The translations under genes and the position numbers were made by a program. From contig NC_135497.1 in NCBI RefSeq assembly GCF_052857255.1, positions 350,316,799-350,380,798 on the forward strand: DNA of 64,000 nt, given 5' to 3'. Below are positions 43,041 to 57,322 of the stretch, piece by piece (position 1 is the stretch's first letter; each line of letters starts with the position of its first letter). The DNA is from Amblyomma americanum (taxonomy: Eukaryota > Arthropoda > Arachnida > Ixodida > Ixodidae). The notes below the pieces were generated by a model. It was given only the letters and a program-made list of their open reading frames with translations, was not told the DNA's origin and searched no databases.

Positions 43041-46000
43041 AGTGCACATACTCAATGCCACTCGACAATCTCATCGGCCTCCGAAGAAACTGAAATGCAA
43101 AATCGCGAATCACAATGGTTACGAAGAATTTTTTATCTTCACCTTAAATTCTTGAGACAAACGCTCTCAGTTGATGTCAACTGTTGATAGCTGACTTCTC
43201 CACACATATGTTAAAAAACGGTATCCGTGAGGACGACAGTTCCTAAAGCTGCTCATTCTTGATACCGCTGCAGCAAACACGACGGAGGCTGTCATCCACC
43301 AAAATCTAACGCCGTCTTGCGATATGTTTCCCTTAATTATACCCGGCATACTATATTTAAATTTCGACATGTAGCGCGAACGACGAGATTCTGGTCATTT
43401 ACACACTTTTCGCGTAGTAACGCACGACACTACAATGAACCTACACTCTAACAGACGATTAAGGGCCCATACGTGACTCTGGATTGAACGTAAACACAAT
43501 TCAGCATAGACTAGAGCCTACAACAGAATATAACCGACCAGAACACAAAAATGTGCTCCACATTGTTGAATCTTTCCGCGCTTCTGTGGGTTTGAGAAGG
43601 AAATACATGTTTCATACTTTCTTTGGCCCTGCTCCCTCATAGATTCTTACTAAAGTGACAGCCAGTAATACTAAATGGGCAGCTGTGAAGAAAAGCGAGA
43701 AGCGCTCCCCAGAAAGCCACAAGTAGGTCTAAGTACAAGTAACACCGGCTACTAGAGACAAGGAAGCAAGCAAACCTCATCCTACTGAGACCAAAAGGTT
43801 CAAAATATACTTGAGCTTTGCTTTTCTATAGTGCTTATACCTAAGCAAACTACATTCTACTGTGAAAAATGAATCTAGGTCTTTAAAGGCAGGCAAAAAG
43901 AACCCGGGGTCTTCGCTGTCGGCTATTCTGTCGAATAAGATACTCGAAACTGCGGTTCACAACGTGGGGGTGAAGCCGGCTAGTCAAACCTGGTTAAAAT
44001 GTAGCACATGGGTCTGGCGCTTTTGCAACTTTTAGCATAATGTGAGGAAGCCACTGGCGCTGATAGGCCACCAGCATGAGTGGAAGAGTTCTCATTTGTT
44101 CTCTCGTATTTTTTCGGCTGTAAGTTTAAGGTCGTTATCAGAAGTGTGCAGGCGCCTGCGAGATGCCACTTACATAAGTGGGCGGGGAAAAGCAGCCGAG
44201 ATCACCGTGCGCCAAGTCCCGCTGGCCCTTTCCGCCACTATCTCCCCACTGAAGCACTGCCAGCACCTTGGCAGTGGCGGCGGTGACGGAGGCGGTGCAC
44301 GTCCAACCGACAACGCCTTCCGCGTAGGGGGACAGGCGGGTGGCCCAAAACAGACGTCGCTCTCCACGTATGCCGGGGAGCCGAGCCTGGGCGGTTGGCT
44401 GCAACAGGCACATTAATAGCGAAGTCCACTCAAGGATTTCCGAAGAGAAATGCAAAGCAATATCGGTATACCCGACAGCCGCGTGCTGAGAAAAGATTTG
44501 TCACTTATTACGCGCCCAAAAGAAGGGTCTACGCAGTCACAATTTTATTTGAGAAGAAGGTCCAGGTGGACAAAACATTAAAACTGGAATAACATAGGTA
44601 AGAATAACGATTAATAGTTGTACAGTATTATTAACTGCGCTACTGGGTTGATTTCCTTAGGCATGACTCCTTAATGATGGGAGTAGATCAAACGGCGGTA
44701 TCATTAAGTGCTTTTGGCCGTAGTATATGCAGCGGAGTGCCCATGTTTAACACTCTCGCAAGAAAAATTATGAAAACCTACCCCGTACTGATAAAATTTG
44801 TCTTCTAAATCAGGAACTAACGAAGCGAAATAAAATTTGCTGACATGTCCCAAAGCAGTTTCATATTCACTATTCCATATTTGTTCACACCTGAGAGACA
44901 TCGCTTTGCACATTATTTTGCTGTTGAGCTATTAACGGTTGTCACTTATCCCTTATCGTTTCTTTATTTATAACTGACTGATTTCGTTGTCATCATTCTT
45001 CTTCTGCCAGACTAATAGGAGCATATTCTCTCTGTCTTTGCACGAAATTACTCGTCCTAGGCGACACCTCTGAGCGATGTCATGTTTTTCATGTTCAAAA
45101 TTCAGAACGTCAGAGTTGTCGGCACTATAAAATTTCTTTTCGTCCGCCACTTTAAAATGGTGCTTAAAATTTTCTTCAGGTACACAGATTCCTAGTCTGG
45201 TTCTCCGATGGCATGCGCAGCGCTGGCTTTAATTCTCTCCAGAACAAACGTCAACGGCACCTGACTCTTCTCAGATGTGTACATAACCTGTTGCAACTGT
45301 CCCGCTAGCCCCTTAAAACATAACTGGTGGCTCCGTCGGTTATTGATCGGGTTGCATGTCGGCATCACCCATAATAATATTAGAATAGACACAGGAAGAT
45401 AGGCATTTGCAAAAGTGCGCCGCAAGCGCTGCCTGCAAGGATTCCGAGGGATGCGATGACAACAAATAGGAGTGCCTGAGTTGTCTCCAGCAGAGGGAAG
45501 TAGTGCAGGCCAGACAACGCACACCCCCCAAGCGGAAATTCAACGTTCAAAACACTGCCCACAATACTGCCGCCAAACTTCGAGTACGTTGAACTGGATC
45601 TTCTGTACTACAGCCTTGCGTTTCAGGGACAAAACACCATATATCTGGTTGCACTGGCTGTTCCGTGTCGATCAGCGAATTTGGTTCCCCATACCAAGAT
45701 GTGTAGTTTCTGCGAGCCCATCAGAACCCATCAGAAATTCTCCCAGCCATTTCCACCCTTCAGAAGCCAGGACCCACCGGAAGCACACGCCGCATCACAA
45801 CAAAATGCCACGACGAAGCAAATTTAAAGATGGTATGGGACGCGATCAATATAAAAGCGAAAGGGGAAAACTAAATGTTAAATCAATGCTTCTAGAGCAG
45901 ATTTGTCGCACCGCATTGCATCACCACGCATTATATTTTGTTACACGGATATTGTAGAACCGGAGCCATTACAACAAAACTTCATTTTTCTAACGTCTCA

Positions 46001-46330
46001 GAACTATTTCAAGTACCTCGCAGACCACCCACTAAATGACTGCACTTCTAAGTTTGAACCTTGAAATAATGTCACCAAAATATCAGAAGAAAGCGAGTGA
46101 TTTTCGATGCTGGTTTCTTCCCATCAAAACTAGCAGCGTTTTAATTACTGTTGAACCTGGATAGACAGCGAAAGCTATGGTGTATCGGGCAACTAGACGC
46201 AGCTTGGCATTTGTAACTTAGTCTGCGTTCCGGATACTGGATAGGCAACGGGTGCTCCGGCAGCTAAAAGTTAAATTAATGGGTTTTCGCGAGATGTTGA
46301 CCACTCAATGAACGCTGTGGCCTATTGCTG
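43041..46330. other. A2 intergenic stretch, no supported gene
   Basis: Matches 2302-5600 almost exactly as far as about 46018. It holds the same GC-rich block (44140-44410) and the same possible membrane-protein relic on the minus strand (about 45190-45610). Confidence 0.55.
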
Positions 46331-46905
46331 CAGTGCCGCGCGTCTGCCACATTGTTGTCACTGCTAATGAACGCAGGCCAGATCTCTCTCTTACCACGGC
46401 CACGTACATCATAGCGCAATTGAGGTGTCCACTGACCCAGGGAGCCAGTTACGCGCTCTTCCTTTCCTCAAAATCACCGCAGTCTATATCGCTGTCAACG
46501 CCTTCGCCAATGAACACAATGAACGCCGACATCCTACAGCTTAACTTCCGCCTTTCTGCTACAACATTATCAATGGTGGTGGTAGTGGTTTTATTTAATA
46601 TGATAGTACAAAGGAAGGAAAAGATTTTTGCTAACCCCGGCATCTGCCATCGATGCACCATGGATGATCGATGATCGAAGCACCTGAGCTGGGGCAGCGG
46701 AAATAAAGGACAGCAGTGTCAACGCATGCAGCGCGCATCTCTCACTATCGCCACGTAGCTTAAAGCGCGACTGAGGTGTCCACTGAGCCAGGTGGCAGGT
46801 GTGCGCCTTTCTTTGCTAAGCGAAGAGTCTGTATCGATTGCAAGGCTATGATTCAAGTGTTGGTACAAGAGCGCGGTGACGACGGCTGCACGCGCAGCTA
46901 CAGCG
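46331..46905. repeat. Diverged local repeat pair and insertion, A2
   Basis: Counterpart of 5592-6166. The two GAGGTGTCCACTGA copies are at about 46425 and 46775. Divergence from unit 1 is clearly higher here than in the preceding 5 kb. Confidence 0.45.
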
Positions 46906-47640
46906 CAGTGATGTCATGGCGGTCACGTGAAACAGCTCGGAGGCAGCGGCACACTCTAACCCTCCTCTCCCGCTCCTCGGTTCAATGCCATATGAAACAA
47001 AAGCCGAACAAACTACAGAAAGCAGTAGTAAAGCTTGCGCTTTAATACTCACCGGAGTACCCTTCGATGTGAAAGTACCGCGGTGGTGTATGGGTGGACG
47101 GCTCACGGCTCTGACAGGCTGGGCGCTCTCCCGGACATGCAGCCGCCGTGGACATCGACGTGGAGCTCGAGAGCAGTGGCCGGCATCACCTGCCTGTCCA
47201 CCGCGTTTGCTGCCGCAGGGTCCGCCCGAGACGGCTAGGCCGCGGTAGAGCTCGGAGAGCGGTGGCCGCCCAGGTGCCCACTTTGCAGAGTCCATGTTGC
47301 GACCGCAGTCCCCGGGGCAGGAGCCCAGTCCTCGCTCGGTGGCGCCACGACAACACGGAGGAGACGAGAGGCGCGGCGAAGAACGCGACGATCCGTCTGA
47401 AGGACCAGGCGGAGCTGACTTCAGAGAGGCACTGTGCATGGCTACGTGTCGCGCAAAAAGGAACGCTAGGTGTGGTGCCTACGTGCGAATCGTCGAATAC
47501 TGAATGAGGAAGGCGCAACTCGTGCGCTCGAGCGCTTGTGCTTGCTGTACTGCCTTCTCTTCTTCGTGGCGCTTTGCACAAGGTGCAGCTCTGGCAGGAA
47601 TTAGCGGCGCTCAAACGAGCGAATTGCTAAGAAAGAGACG
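46906..47640 (-). promoter_or_regulatory. GC-rich island with possible minus-strand first exon (A2)
   Basis: Counterpart of 6170-6900. The minus-strand frame from 47439 stays open past the candidate donor (CCGGTGAGTA near 47055) as far as 46846. Substitutions relative to unit 1 do not introduce stops. Confidence 0.3.
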
Positions 47641-48691
47641 CGCCTACGGTCGAGAATATAGTGTAAAACAGAGAAGGCATTTTTAGAGGCTCTCTAAACT
47701 AGAAAGCCTGCCTATTTTATGAAGTTGCTATCGAGCAGGTAGCAATAACACCTCAAAAAGCTCTCCCGGAAGCTGATATGCGTACAAATCGTAGACTTTG
47801 GAGCCTTATTGTTGTCGTTAGAAGAATGTTCTTGTCGTGTCCTCGAGGTTTCTCGGATTGGTGTGAAGGTAGATGGTTCCCTAAGGAGAAAAAATAAATC
47901 CTGATTTGATTGCAAAGTAAGAGAGAACAACGCTAAAATAACTTATAATAAGCTAGTGCTCGTTGTTCGCACAAAGTAGAGACCACGCACATTGAACCAC
48001 AAGCGCGTACAGAGCGGTCAGTGCTGGAAGTCAGAGAATGGCGGGTGGTCAGCCTAGTGTCATATCATGGTTGGCTACGCTGCTCTAGACGGGCACAAAA
48101 ACAGAATTTTTTACCTCTTATTGCGTAAATTGCGAAATTCAGTGATAATAGCGGGTCGTCGTACAACATCGTAATCCGTAGCTCGCAATATCCGTCTGCG
48201 ATCTGCGGTGCGAGTACGACGCTTGTTCGCAACATCCTTTTCTTGCATGTCCAAGAGGAAAATGGCGACATGCACGCGCTTCTTCGAAGGCTGCCAGCCT
48301 ATGCACTTGCACTGGTCACATTGGGGGTTTAACCTAAACACTTTTGACTAAGGTCTAACATCGTTCCCGCTTCTAACATTTGCTAGCCGTCCCAATTAGC
48401 GTACTTTCAAGTCCGATTGCTTCACATAGTCCGTGGTCCCGAGTTCGATTTAAGGGCCCGGATGAATTTTTCACCAACTGCAAAGCTTCTGTGAAAGACT
48501 TACATAGTTTTTTCTTTGCCGCTGTTTCATTCCGGTGGGCGGTTTGCAATGAGTCGATCAATGTCTGTACTGCAAAAGAGTATTAGTCTGGGATAGTCGG
48601 TATATTTCGCAGGAAAATGTACAGTTTTTGCGGTAATACCTTATGTACGTAAGGTATCGCACAACGTGAAAAAGATAGCCGGGAAAGCCGG
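47641..48691. other. A2 intergenic stretch, no supported gene
   Basis: Matches 6902-7984, with a 27-bp deletion near 48375 and a 3-bp deletion near 47833 relative to unit 1. Confidence 0.5.
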
Positions 48692-48998
48692 TGTAATAAT
48701 AATTGGTTTTTGGGGAAAGGAAATGGCGCAGTATCTGTCTCATATATCGTTGGACACCTGAACCGCGCCGTAAGGGAAGGGATAAAGGAGGGAGTGAAAG
48801 AAGAAAGAAGAGGTGCCGTAGTGGAGGGCTCCGGAATAATTCCGACCACCTGGGGATCTTTAACATGCACAGACATCGCACAACACACGGGCGCCTTAGC
48901 GTTTTTTCTCCATAAAAACGCAGTCGCCGCGGTCGGGTACAAACCCGGGAACTCCTGATCAGTTGTCGAGCGCCCTAACCACTGAGCCTCCGCGGCGG
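48692..48998 (-). mobile_element. Ruka-type tRNA-derived SINE, minus strand (unit 2)
   Basis: Counterpart of 7985-8290. Its box B reads GGGTTTGTACCC, one substitution away from the unit 1 copy (GGGTTCGTACCC), in a position important for TFIIIC binding. Confidence 0.82.
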
Positions 48999-49118
48999 GT
49001 GGAAATCCGGTGTACGAGTCGCTTTTCCGCTCCTAACAAATGGCAGCATCTTTGCAAGAAAATCATCTGTGAAAGACCGCCACCTGCCGATTGTGAGAAG
49101 AACCATGATTTCTGTTGT

Positions 49119-49124
49119 GTGCCA
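49119..49124. other. Empty integration site of the LTR retrotransposon
   Basis: TGTTGTGTGCCATGCCGAAA is continuous here, with GTGCCA once. In unit 1 the same sequence is split by the element and GTGCCA is duplicated. Confidence 0.92.
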
Positions 49125-49683
49125 TGCCGAAAAAATGTAGTGTACAAAATTACTTCTTATCTCCCAGCAAGAATGTGTGTGAGGATTCGAAAACTGGTGT
49201 TTAAAACGCTGTGTTAAATGCAAAAAACTCTGCCCGAAATTTTACGCAGTTACAAAACGCACCTGCGGGCTTCAGGAGAGTGCACCAATATTACACGGGA
49301 CGAACCACAAAGCGTTCTCAGAGTGAAGGTTCAACGCAGCTATGGTAAAAAAAAATGCGTGGTTGTTCTAAGTAGCTGCATGCCATTGTGCAGAAACTGT
49401 AAGTATGCACAGAGGATACCGTATGACTGGTAATGGTGTCCATGTTAACGCGTCATTTAAAACACTCAAAGAAACATCTTTGTTTTCCACAATTTATTTG
49501 AAAGCCTCTTCGTTAATGCCGAAGTTTCTGATCGATTTTGGAGATTTGTTTCGAGGTCTGGGCATAACCTTAAAGTGCCTGTCAGCGCTCTCCCGCTCCC
49601 TCATTCATACTCTCCTAGCGATTTCACGCCTTTGGTCCGGCCCTGCGGTCGTGTATTCCGTGACAACTATTCTGCGATTCAAG
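49125..49683. other. End of A2, no gene seen
   Basis: Matches 16789-17347 with a few substitutions; joins B4 at ATTCAAG|GCCAGTTG. Confidence 0.55.
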
Positions 49684-51301
49684 GCCAGTTGATAATAAAA
49701 TTTATTCTCAACTAGTTTTGCTCCTAGCCCTCAGTGTTGAGTGCTTATACAGGCTTTCAACCATGGGCCATTCCTCCCCAGGCCCTGAGTTATGTCCTCA
49801 GAAAATGGGAGGCTACTCAAACTGCCACGATTGAACTCTATCTCCTCCTATTACCCAAATCCATCGCCCTGAAGGCATCTCGCAAAAGCTATGGACAGCA
49901 ACGAAAAAAAGTCCGTCTCGTCGATGTTCTTTTAATTTGTGTTCACCCCTTTTATTAAGATCAAGCAGTTTCTGCAACGAGGGTCAGCTCTGTTGAACTA
50001 CGTTTTGATACGCTTGAACAGCGTCTTAATGTGTTCGTGACGCTCCCGTGAGTAGTCCCTTGAAAAGAGGTTTCCACTGACATTAACTTTGATGAGATTA
50101 TGAAAAGCAAGGAAAAATGCTTCAATATTAGTAGAAATAATCGTTGCAAGAATGCAGGAGTTAATAAGATGAAAAGCAGTTAATTACATGTGAAAAAAGA
50201 GCCTCATTTTATTTTTTCTAAGAAACCGTGACATCAAGGGAGTCATTTTTGGTCGCACAGGCTACCTTCCGCTGCATACGCGGAAAAAGGTTGGCGATAA
50301 GCGGATTACGGAAAACGTATTGCCTTTCACTGCCGTAATCTAGCCCTAGAGGTGGCGGCCTCTAGGACGTTGGTGAAAACTATATTCGGAAGAATACTAC
50401 GGATGTTGGAGCTGGAAGCTAATGAATCATGCAGCGAGACACAGGACAAAGCCAGTAAGCAGGTACTAACTCGTATGTTACCCCCCAGAAAGGAGTACAG
50501 TGGGAAAACATCGGGAGGGGAGCTTTCATAAAACCAGCAAATTTCAAAAGGGCTGCATTCCAAGGACATTTCAAGTCAGCATGTTGGCAATAAGAGAGGT
50601 GTTTTTCAGAAGCATGCAAGGGTGCACTTCTCGTTCATGATTTTTGTTTCTCATTCTAAAGGCCTTCTTTCTCTTTTCCTTCTTGCTAAACACTTTTCCA
50701 CGTACCGCCATATTGCTGGCTTGACTGCTTTTTGTAGCTGGCGCTAAAATTGATCACGCCTGCGCTTTTACTTCTGGCGCTCTATCTTCCTCCGTTCATC
50801 CCTCTGCACCTGCAGCCGGAACAATGAACAACCTACTCACCACGGAACGGCGACGAAGACGTTTTTCTCTCCCTGCCTAGCCTCTCCTGCAGACAGCGCG
50901 CGACCCATCTAGAGTTTTCCTTCTCAAGAATAAAGTGAGTGTGTCCTTTGCGTTCGGGACTGTTTCGTTAGGAAACAAGCTTTCCGAAAGAGATGACTTA
51001 CTGGTATCCGCAAGTGGTCACTTGACAACTTGCAGAATAGTAGCACCCTCTGGAATATAGCACATGTTTTTTTCAAACGATAACCGTTGTTCACATTTCC
51101 TCATTCTTCTTCGAAAAGGAAGAAAAAGACGCTTTTTATCTGCATGAGAGGGAAGTTGTTGAAAGGACACAATGAATAGCCAAAAGTTCCAGTGAATCCA
51201 AAATTTCTACTCACTATAAGGAGCCAAGTTCTCCAGTACCAGCACTCGTCTCTAGCTTATCCGCAGTAAATACTCGCTCTGTCTCCGTCTGTGTGCAGAG
51301 C

Positions 51302-51899
51302 ATGGCTGCGAACACGAGGAACAGATCGAAGCAGGTACAATGGTGCACCGTAGTACCCTCCGGCAACTGCCCTTTAATCCTGTTTCACATGAAACGAACC
51401 GCTCGCTAATCCCACGGCCGTGGCGCATGCACCCTCTCGCGGAGGAAGCTACAGCGGCTGGAGCGGCGAGGTTCGGGCAAGCTGGAAATTTTCGCGACGG
51501 CGACGCGGCAGCACCGCATATCAACCAATGCCAGCCCGGTGTTGCCACATGACTAGTAGAAGCCTAGTGCAAGAAAGCATTGGCATAGACGAGTGTTTGT
51601 GTCTGTATGCTTTTGTTTAAAAAAAAATTATATAAAGTTGTGTTGAATGCTTAAAACGCAAGATTTATATTTATTTAAATAAACGGTGGAAGTAAACGAC
51701 AAAATGGTGCTACTTATATAGTACGTTTTTTTGTTTGCAGGCCACCAAAATGGGTTGCAAGCGCATATCTTTTGCCAGCAACATTGGTTTTCACAGCGGT
51801 GCAAAACCCGCAGCGGCGACTCCTGTGAAACGAAAGCTCGCGAAACGCATCGCAGCCCCGCGCCTTTGTTCGCTCTATTCGCCGAATCGCTTGATGTGA
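51302..51899 (+). CDS. Candidate spliced small basic protein, B4 copy (63 aa)
   Basis: Exons 51302-51334 and 51741-51899. The product is predicted to be the same as in B2 and B3, and acceptors and donor are unchanged. Its presence in single-copy form in unit 2 shows that it predates the 6.6-kb amplification. Confidence 0.35.
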
Positions 51900-52514
51900 A
51901 CCGCCCTTTACACTCGATCTCGAAAGTTGGTGGTAACCTGTGGGGCTTCAGGTTCACTGAGAATAAAGGGCGTCACTCTCTCTTCTTTTATAGGAAGAAT
52001 AAAAGTTAAGGCAATTGACTCACCTTCCCTCTGTTGGCAGAGTAGAAGATTTAAAGGCTATCTGTGAAGGAGAATTATCGGTTTCAACCTTCAAAATTCT
52101 AGAAAAACTGAACTACAGAAAGTTGCTTTCCGTCAAACACCCTCGTTCACAGACTGGTTTTCTCTTCATTCCCTACACACAACCGAGGTTAGCGTGATCA
52201 GTCAGTCGCCCTCCATTGTAATCTTTTCAGAAATGGAGAGGGGTATGCACCTTAATCTGTGTAAACCTGAACTCTAGACGATTCCCAGCAGTTTTGGAAA
52301 GCGGGAAAACGTCGCCGCGACGAGAGGCGGAACCGGTCTGGTCGGGCCGGCAAAGGCTGACGCGCTCGGAGCGAAATCGAAACACGCTCCAAATTGCCGC
52401 TGGTTTGGTCGGGGTGCGACGAACCCGCCGATCCCGTCGGCGGTCAAGCGGCGTTTGAATGTAGAGGGTCTCTCTGTGGCCAACGTGACGTCGCCATGCC
52501 GCGCGCGCGCGTTA

Positions 52515-53152
52515 AGGCGCAATCACACTAGCGGAAACTTCCCGCAGCGGCCCAGCGTCAACATCGACGCTGCGTCGCAGCTCCTCGAAATGACGCTCAC
52601 ACGGCGCGCGTTTTCTCGCTACGGTTGTCTTGGAAGGTAGAGGGAGGAGGCGTTGAGGGAGGACCCGAACGAGCAGAAAGAGGAGGGGATAGTCGCGTGA
52701 CTCCAGAGAAGACTGGAAAGCGCGCCCTTTTCTCGCGTCGTCGTCTTGACCGTCTGCTAGCTCTCTTCCCGTCGCCCTTTTTGTCACGAGGATGGCTGGT
52801 TCGAACGATGAGCTGTTGGCTACGGTAAACGTACTTATACTTCACTATACTATTCTGCACTGTATTAAGTCGCATGTTCATGCCAGCAAAGCAGCCGCCG
52901 AGTGCCCGGCCCGCCAGACGCGCGCAGTCTCCGCCTCCGCCGACGGGGTCACTGAACTGGGACCGACGTCACGGTTCACGGTCGGCGCCCATTGGGTGTT
53001 CTCGTCAGCGGCACGGGAAAAATAGCTACCGGATTCATCGCGCTGCGGGACGGCACAGCAGGCTGCCTGCGGGAGAAAACCCGGCTTGTGCGGGAAGTGG
53101 CGCGCGGAAAACGTTCTGCGTTGCGCGTTTTCCGCCTAATGTGCGCGCGCCT
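52515..53152 (+). mobile_element. PIF/Harbinger-like DNA element, B4 copy (638 bp)
   Basis: TTA flanks at 52512-52514 and 53153-53155. The internal 77-codon frame is at 52792-53025. Same length as the other three copies. Confidence 0.58.
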
Positions 53153-55289
53153 TTACGTTGGAGTAAAAACGCGCCCCGCGTACTACCGCGAGGCTCCAGC
53201 TTTACATCGCTGAGAGTGCTCACCGCTTAAGAACAAGTTGCTTCAAGGACGCGTTCATGCAACTGCCCTCATCCGACATGCTATACAAACAACGTTGGTC
53301 ACGGTACCATCTTAAAGCTGTAAATAAAATAATGTGCCACCTCGTATTTGAGAAATGAAGAAATACAGAAAAGAAACCTTGATCCGTGCAAGTTTAAAAA
53401 ACGAAGGTTGCGGAAATCAATCCTGAGCTCACACACATGTATATCTTCTGGCCGCGGCTTTGAGCATTGCAACATAAAAAAAGATTCATCGTCATTGTTT
53501 CAGTTTTGTTGCTAAAGGGAAAGTTACAGCTAGAGTGCTAAGTTATAATGAGCAACTATGGAAGGATATAAACAGCAAAGCTACTATTAAAAGCTTTTCC
53601 TCTTATAAGGCATCTTGCTTTAACTTCCACATTGAAAAAAGATGTCTTTTTGATCAACTATAACTGCCGCGGTTCAGAGTTTACTTCTTAGGAAAAAAGA
53701 AAACGGCGTTTTTAAGTATAAAGAACCCGCTGGCATGGAGATATTGCGCAAGTGCGAGCAATGCCGTAGTATTGCTTTGGCCTCCAACATTTCAGTCACA
53801 AAACCCAAAGTGCCCTCTAGGAGAAATTCCAGGAAACATTTTTCCGTAATATTTGGTATAAAAAAGAAACACAGTTCTCAACCCTTACAACAAGTGATAA
53901 AAAAGGTGCTAATTTCACGAAACAGACCAAACGTCCAGCAGCATTTATTTCAAGGGTGCAAATTTATTCCATCCCTAATGAGAAGGGGTAAAATTTGAAG
54001 TTACCCCTTTCTTACAAATTTCTTACACCTTTTTTTAGAGTGCACTGCAGAAATCGAAATAAATTTTGCGGAAACGGAATATTTTCTAGTGGAAGCAGTG
54101 CCAAACAGTTTTTGGCTCTTATTATTTCAGAAACAAACAAATCGCGAACATTGCTGAATTTTGGCACTCCACCTACATGATAAGAGAACTTTTGCCAATA
54201 ACAGGAGTCCCGTCTACAGAAACAGGCAATATTAGTTTCATCAGCCTCAACGTGCACGTGAAGGATAAAATAACAAATCCCGTGTTTAGCCCACGGAGAG
54301 CAGGAAAAGTGCCGGCAACAGATATGGTGGGCCAGTCAACAAACGTTACACACCTTGATATCGATCGGAAATGAGAGCAAATAAGGCGGGCTCAGAGAGA
54401 AGCTAATTGACATTAGGAATCAGGAGCTTCGGCATAGTCAGCTTAATGATATTTAGGTCAGTATCTAAGGGTAGAAGAGGGCAGAAAAAAATATACGATA
54501 AAACAGGCTTCGAATGTCACGACGTACCCAATTTAGGCAAGGCTTAATTTGGTGGCCTGCACCTCTGTTTCGGAGTGTACTGTAATCATTTGCGGTCTTA
54601 CGTGAGACTACTCCTTGTAGGCATAGCGACATGAATAGTTCCCTTTATTTGCGAAGACAAGCTACGGAAACGGAGTCATTCGCTTTTAAAAGCTATTTAT
54701 TTGGAGGCATTTTCGGTTCGTATGATACTATGTAAATGAAGTGATTACATCAGCGAAGGATAATCTGTGAACCGTCTTAAACATGAAAGAAAATTGTAAT
54801 CCTAAAACGGTATACAGCTCCCTCCGCGTAATACTTTGAATACGTTCACTCAACAAAAGACTGATCATTCAAGTCTAAACAGGCATCAGCATCTCGTAAA
54901 TGCGCTGTTGATCATTGCAACAGAATTTAGAGCCTGGAGCCTTTATCAAATAAAGTGTACAGCCCAGAGCGTTGACCTCTAGGACATGCTGTGCGGCTTG
55001 TATCGTCAGTGTTACAAATCTCTCAAAAATGAGATAGACTCTCATCCTCGCCTGTCGAAAGCTTAAGATTTGGTTCAGTGCTACAAATCCCTGGTGTTTA
55101 GCGCTCGTAGAAGTGACTGCCTCTGATCGACTGATGCGTTCAAAGATTTAAATCCGTTTCTCCAATGAAATCTCATATGGGGCAATTTGGTAAAGCCTAC
55201 AAATTTATGTGGCAGTAATTTTCGCTTCGCATTTCTTATTCTCTCTTGAAGGACTTTAGGCCACTCTCACCATTTCCTCCATTCGCGAT

Positions 55290-55517
55290 TTGATCAGTGA
55301 TGAGCTCAAACTCCAACCTTGCCAGGTATGCCATCGCGGGTCATGTCAGTTCTTCTGTAATAGCTGTGTTCCAGGCATTTACCTACTGCTAACGGCCCCT
55401 GCCTGCTTCAGCATGCATATGAACAGACTTAATTACCTACATTCTCAGTACACCGAGAGCACCGGAACGTTTTCTTCAAAAAATGTTTTCGTTCTGCGAA
55501 ATTTTCTAAGGTATTAA
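55290..55517 (+). pseudogene. Zinc-ribbon-like fragment CxxC-x8-CxxC, B4 copy
   Basis: Cysteine pattern as in the other three copies. Confidence 0.2.
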
Positions 55518-56281
55518 ATTCCAACGACCATAAAACTCGATTTCAAAACACCATCTCGAGAGACCCTTCTCATGTTTTAACCGTATTTTTCGACTCGTTA
55601 CTGACATTTGCGATGCTTTAGGGTGCCACTGAGGCAAATTGAACGTAATTCTCGAGGCGTGGCTAGCAGCGCGAATTTTTCATTACAAAGGAGGCCACTT
55701 CTTCGTAGTAGATCCTTTGGCCAGAGTATGAATAAAGCTGCGCAAAAAAAAAAATCAACCTAAAGCTAGCCTAAAAGCCAATGAAGCACACACGACTCAA
55801 GAAAGCAAAAAAAAGATTGAAATAAAGGGCAGGCGAGGAGGACCGTGCGAAAGTGTCCATCCTATACCGCACATGCCCGATCGTCTTGCCTGAGTACTAC
55901 TCCGGGTCAGATATTGCAGGGCAAGGTGTTCCGCGTACCCTCCAAAAGGCTTGTGACGTCGGAAACCGCACATTCGTTTAATGTATATCGTAGCCAATGG
56001 CGTAGATAGACGCATCGCTACAGTGTGCTCAATTTGCTGTCTATGAACGCGAGCTCTGCGGATTTATAATCATCTAGACGGCGTGCAAAAGGCTTGCGAT
56101 ATTGAATTTGGCGCAGATGCCTCGCGTATTCAATGACTTCGCTGCGACGACTTGTGGATTGCAGAGATAATACCCTCCTTTGAGTGTGTTATCTGTGACT
56201 GCACTGCTTTAGTGATGTGATCGACAGAGAGCCATCGGCGCGCGCTGACGAGGGCACCGACATGGGCGTGCTGCGAAGCAG

Positions 56282-57322
56282 TCTTTTTATTTGGTGCTGA
56301 AGCCCTCATGGTAAGGGGTAACGTCGCGCAGCATTGTCCAAACTGCGCAGGATCCTTTGTAGCGCGATATACCGGCCCAACTCGACCACTAGAGCAGCGG
56401 AAAGCCTGTAGATGAATTTGAGACAGGAGCTGTCAGCAGCCAGGCGGCACATGTGAAATAGCACTGATCTACTTCTACACTTGAAAGAAGGCTCGTGACA
56501 ATTTCACGTTTGACTTCTCTGCATACCTTTTCTTGTTTTAAAACTGCTTTCTTAGAACTGATTCCGAAGGCTGTGTGGAAAAGTAGCTTTTTGGCGTTAT
56601 CGAATGTCACTGCCAGTGGCTAGAAATAGGCGGCGCTACAGTGTGTTTAATTTGCTGTCTGTAGTGACGACATTTTAGCATTGTACGATTTTAAATTTCA
56701 ACAAAAGGGTGTGGCATTCTCTTGTGTTTCGACTATTAAATTGGCAATTTGGCGTGTACTATCAAGAAAATTTTGCCAAATCTAATATTGCTTAGGCAAT
56801 TGAGCTCATTTTTAGCAGTTATAAGCACAGAAAATTTTCATATGTTGTTGCTGCTTGATTGAGAGCAACAAAGCGAACAAAATGCATGAGCGCATTGGGA
56901 TTCAAACATGTTTTCTACATGTTTACAAAATGCCGTAATGTTACCATTTAATAGTCTTTTGAGACATCTGATAGGCAAATGCGTCACTTTTAATGAGGGT
57001 TAATTTGCAATTAAAACACAAATTTTAACACAAAATAGAACGTTTAGAAAAAAAAATTGCTCCAAAGTACCGCCTTCACCATACAGGCGGTTCACGGTGG
57101 CCCGGAAGCGGGAGCGACCTGCGTAAAAAATAAAAAAAATAAAATAGCATGAGACGAAATAAGGAGGGAAACAACCACTGCAAAATATTTCTTGGAAGCC
57201 CAGCTTACAACTTTCAGTTGTTTCATGGCTCCAGCTTCTTGCCAAAATGTTTCTGGCCTCCATAATTACTGCAGCGATGAGATGACTGAAGCACATTGAT
57301 ACACATCCTTAAACACGCCCCC
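56282..57322. other. C2 left part, no gene seen
   Basis: Matches 37149-38190 with scattered substitutions; AT-rich. Confidence 0.55.

Larger units (their letters stand above)
49684..56281. repeat. 6.6-kb copy B4 (6598 bp), single copy in unit 2
   Basis: The unamplified state: it borders A on the left and C on the right. Its left variants match B1 and its right variants match B3, which identifies the outer edges of the unit 1 triplet as the original ones. Contains the same candidate gene and Harbinger-like element. Confidence 0.95.
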
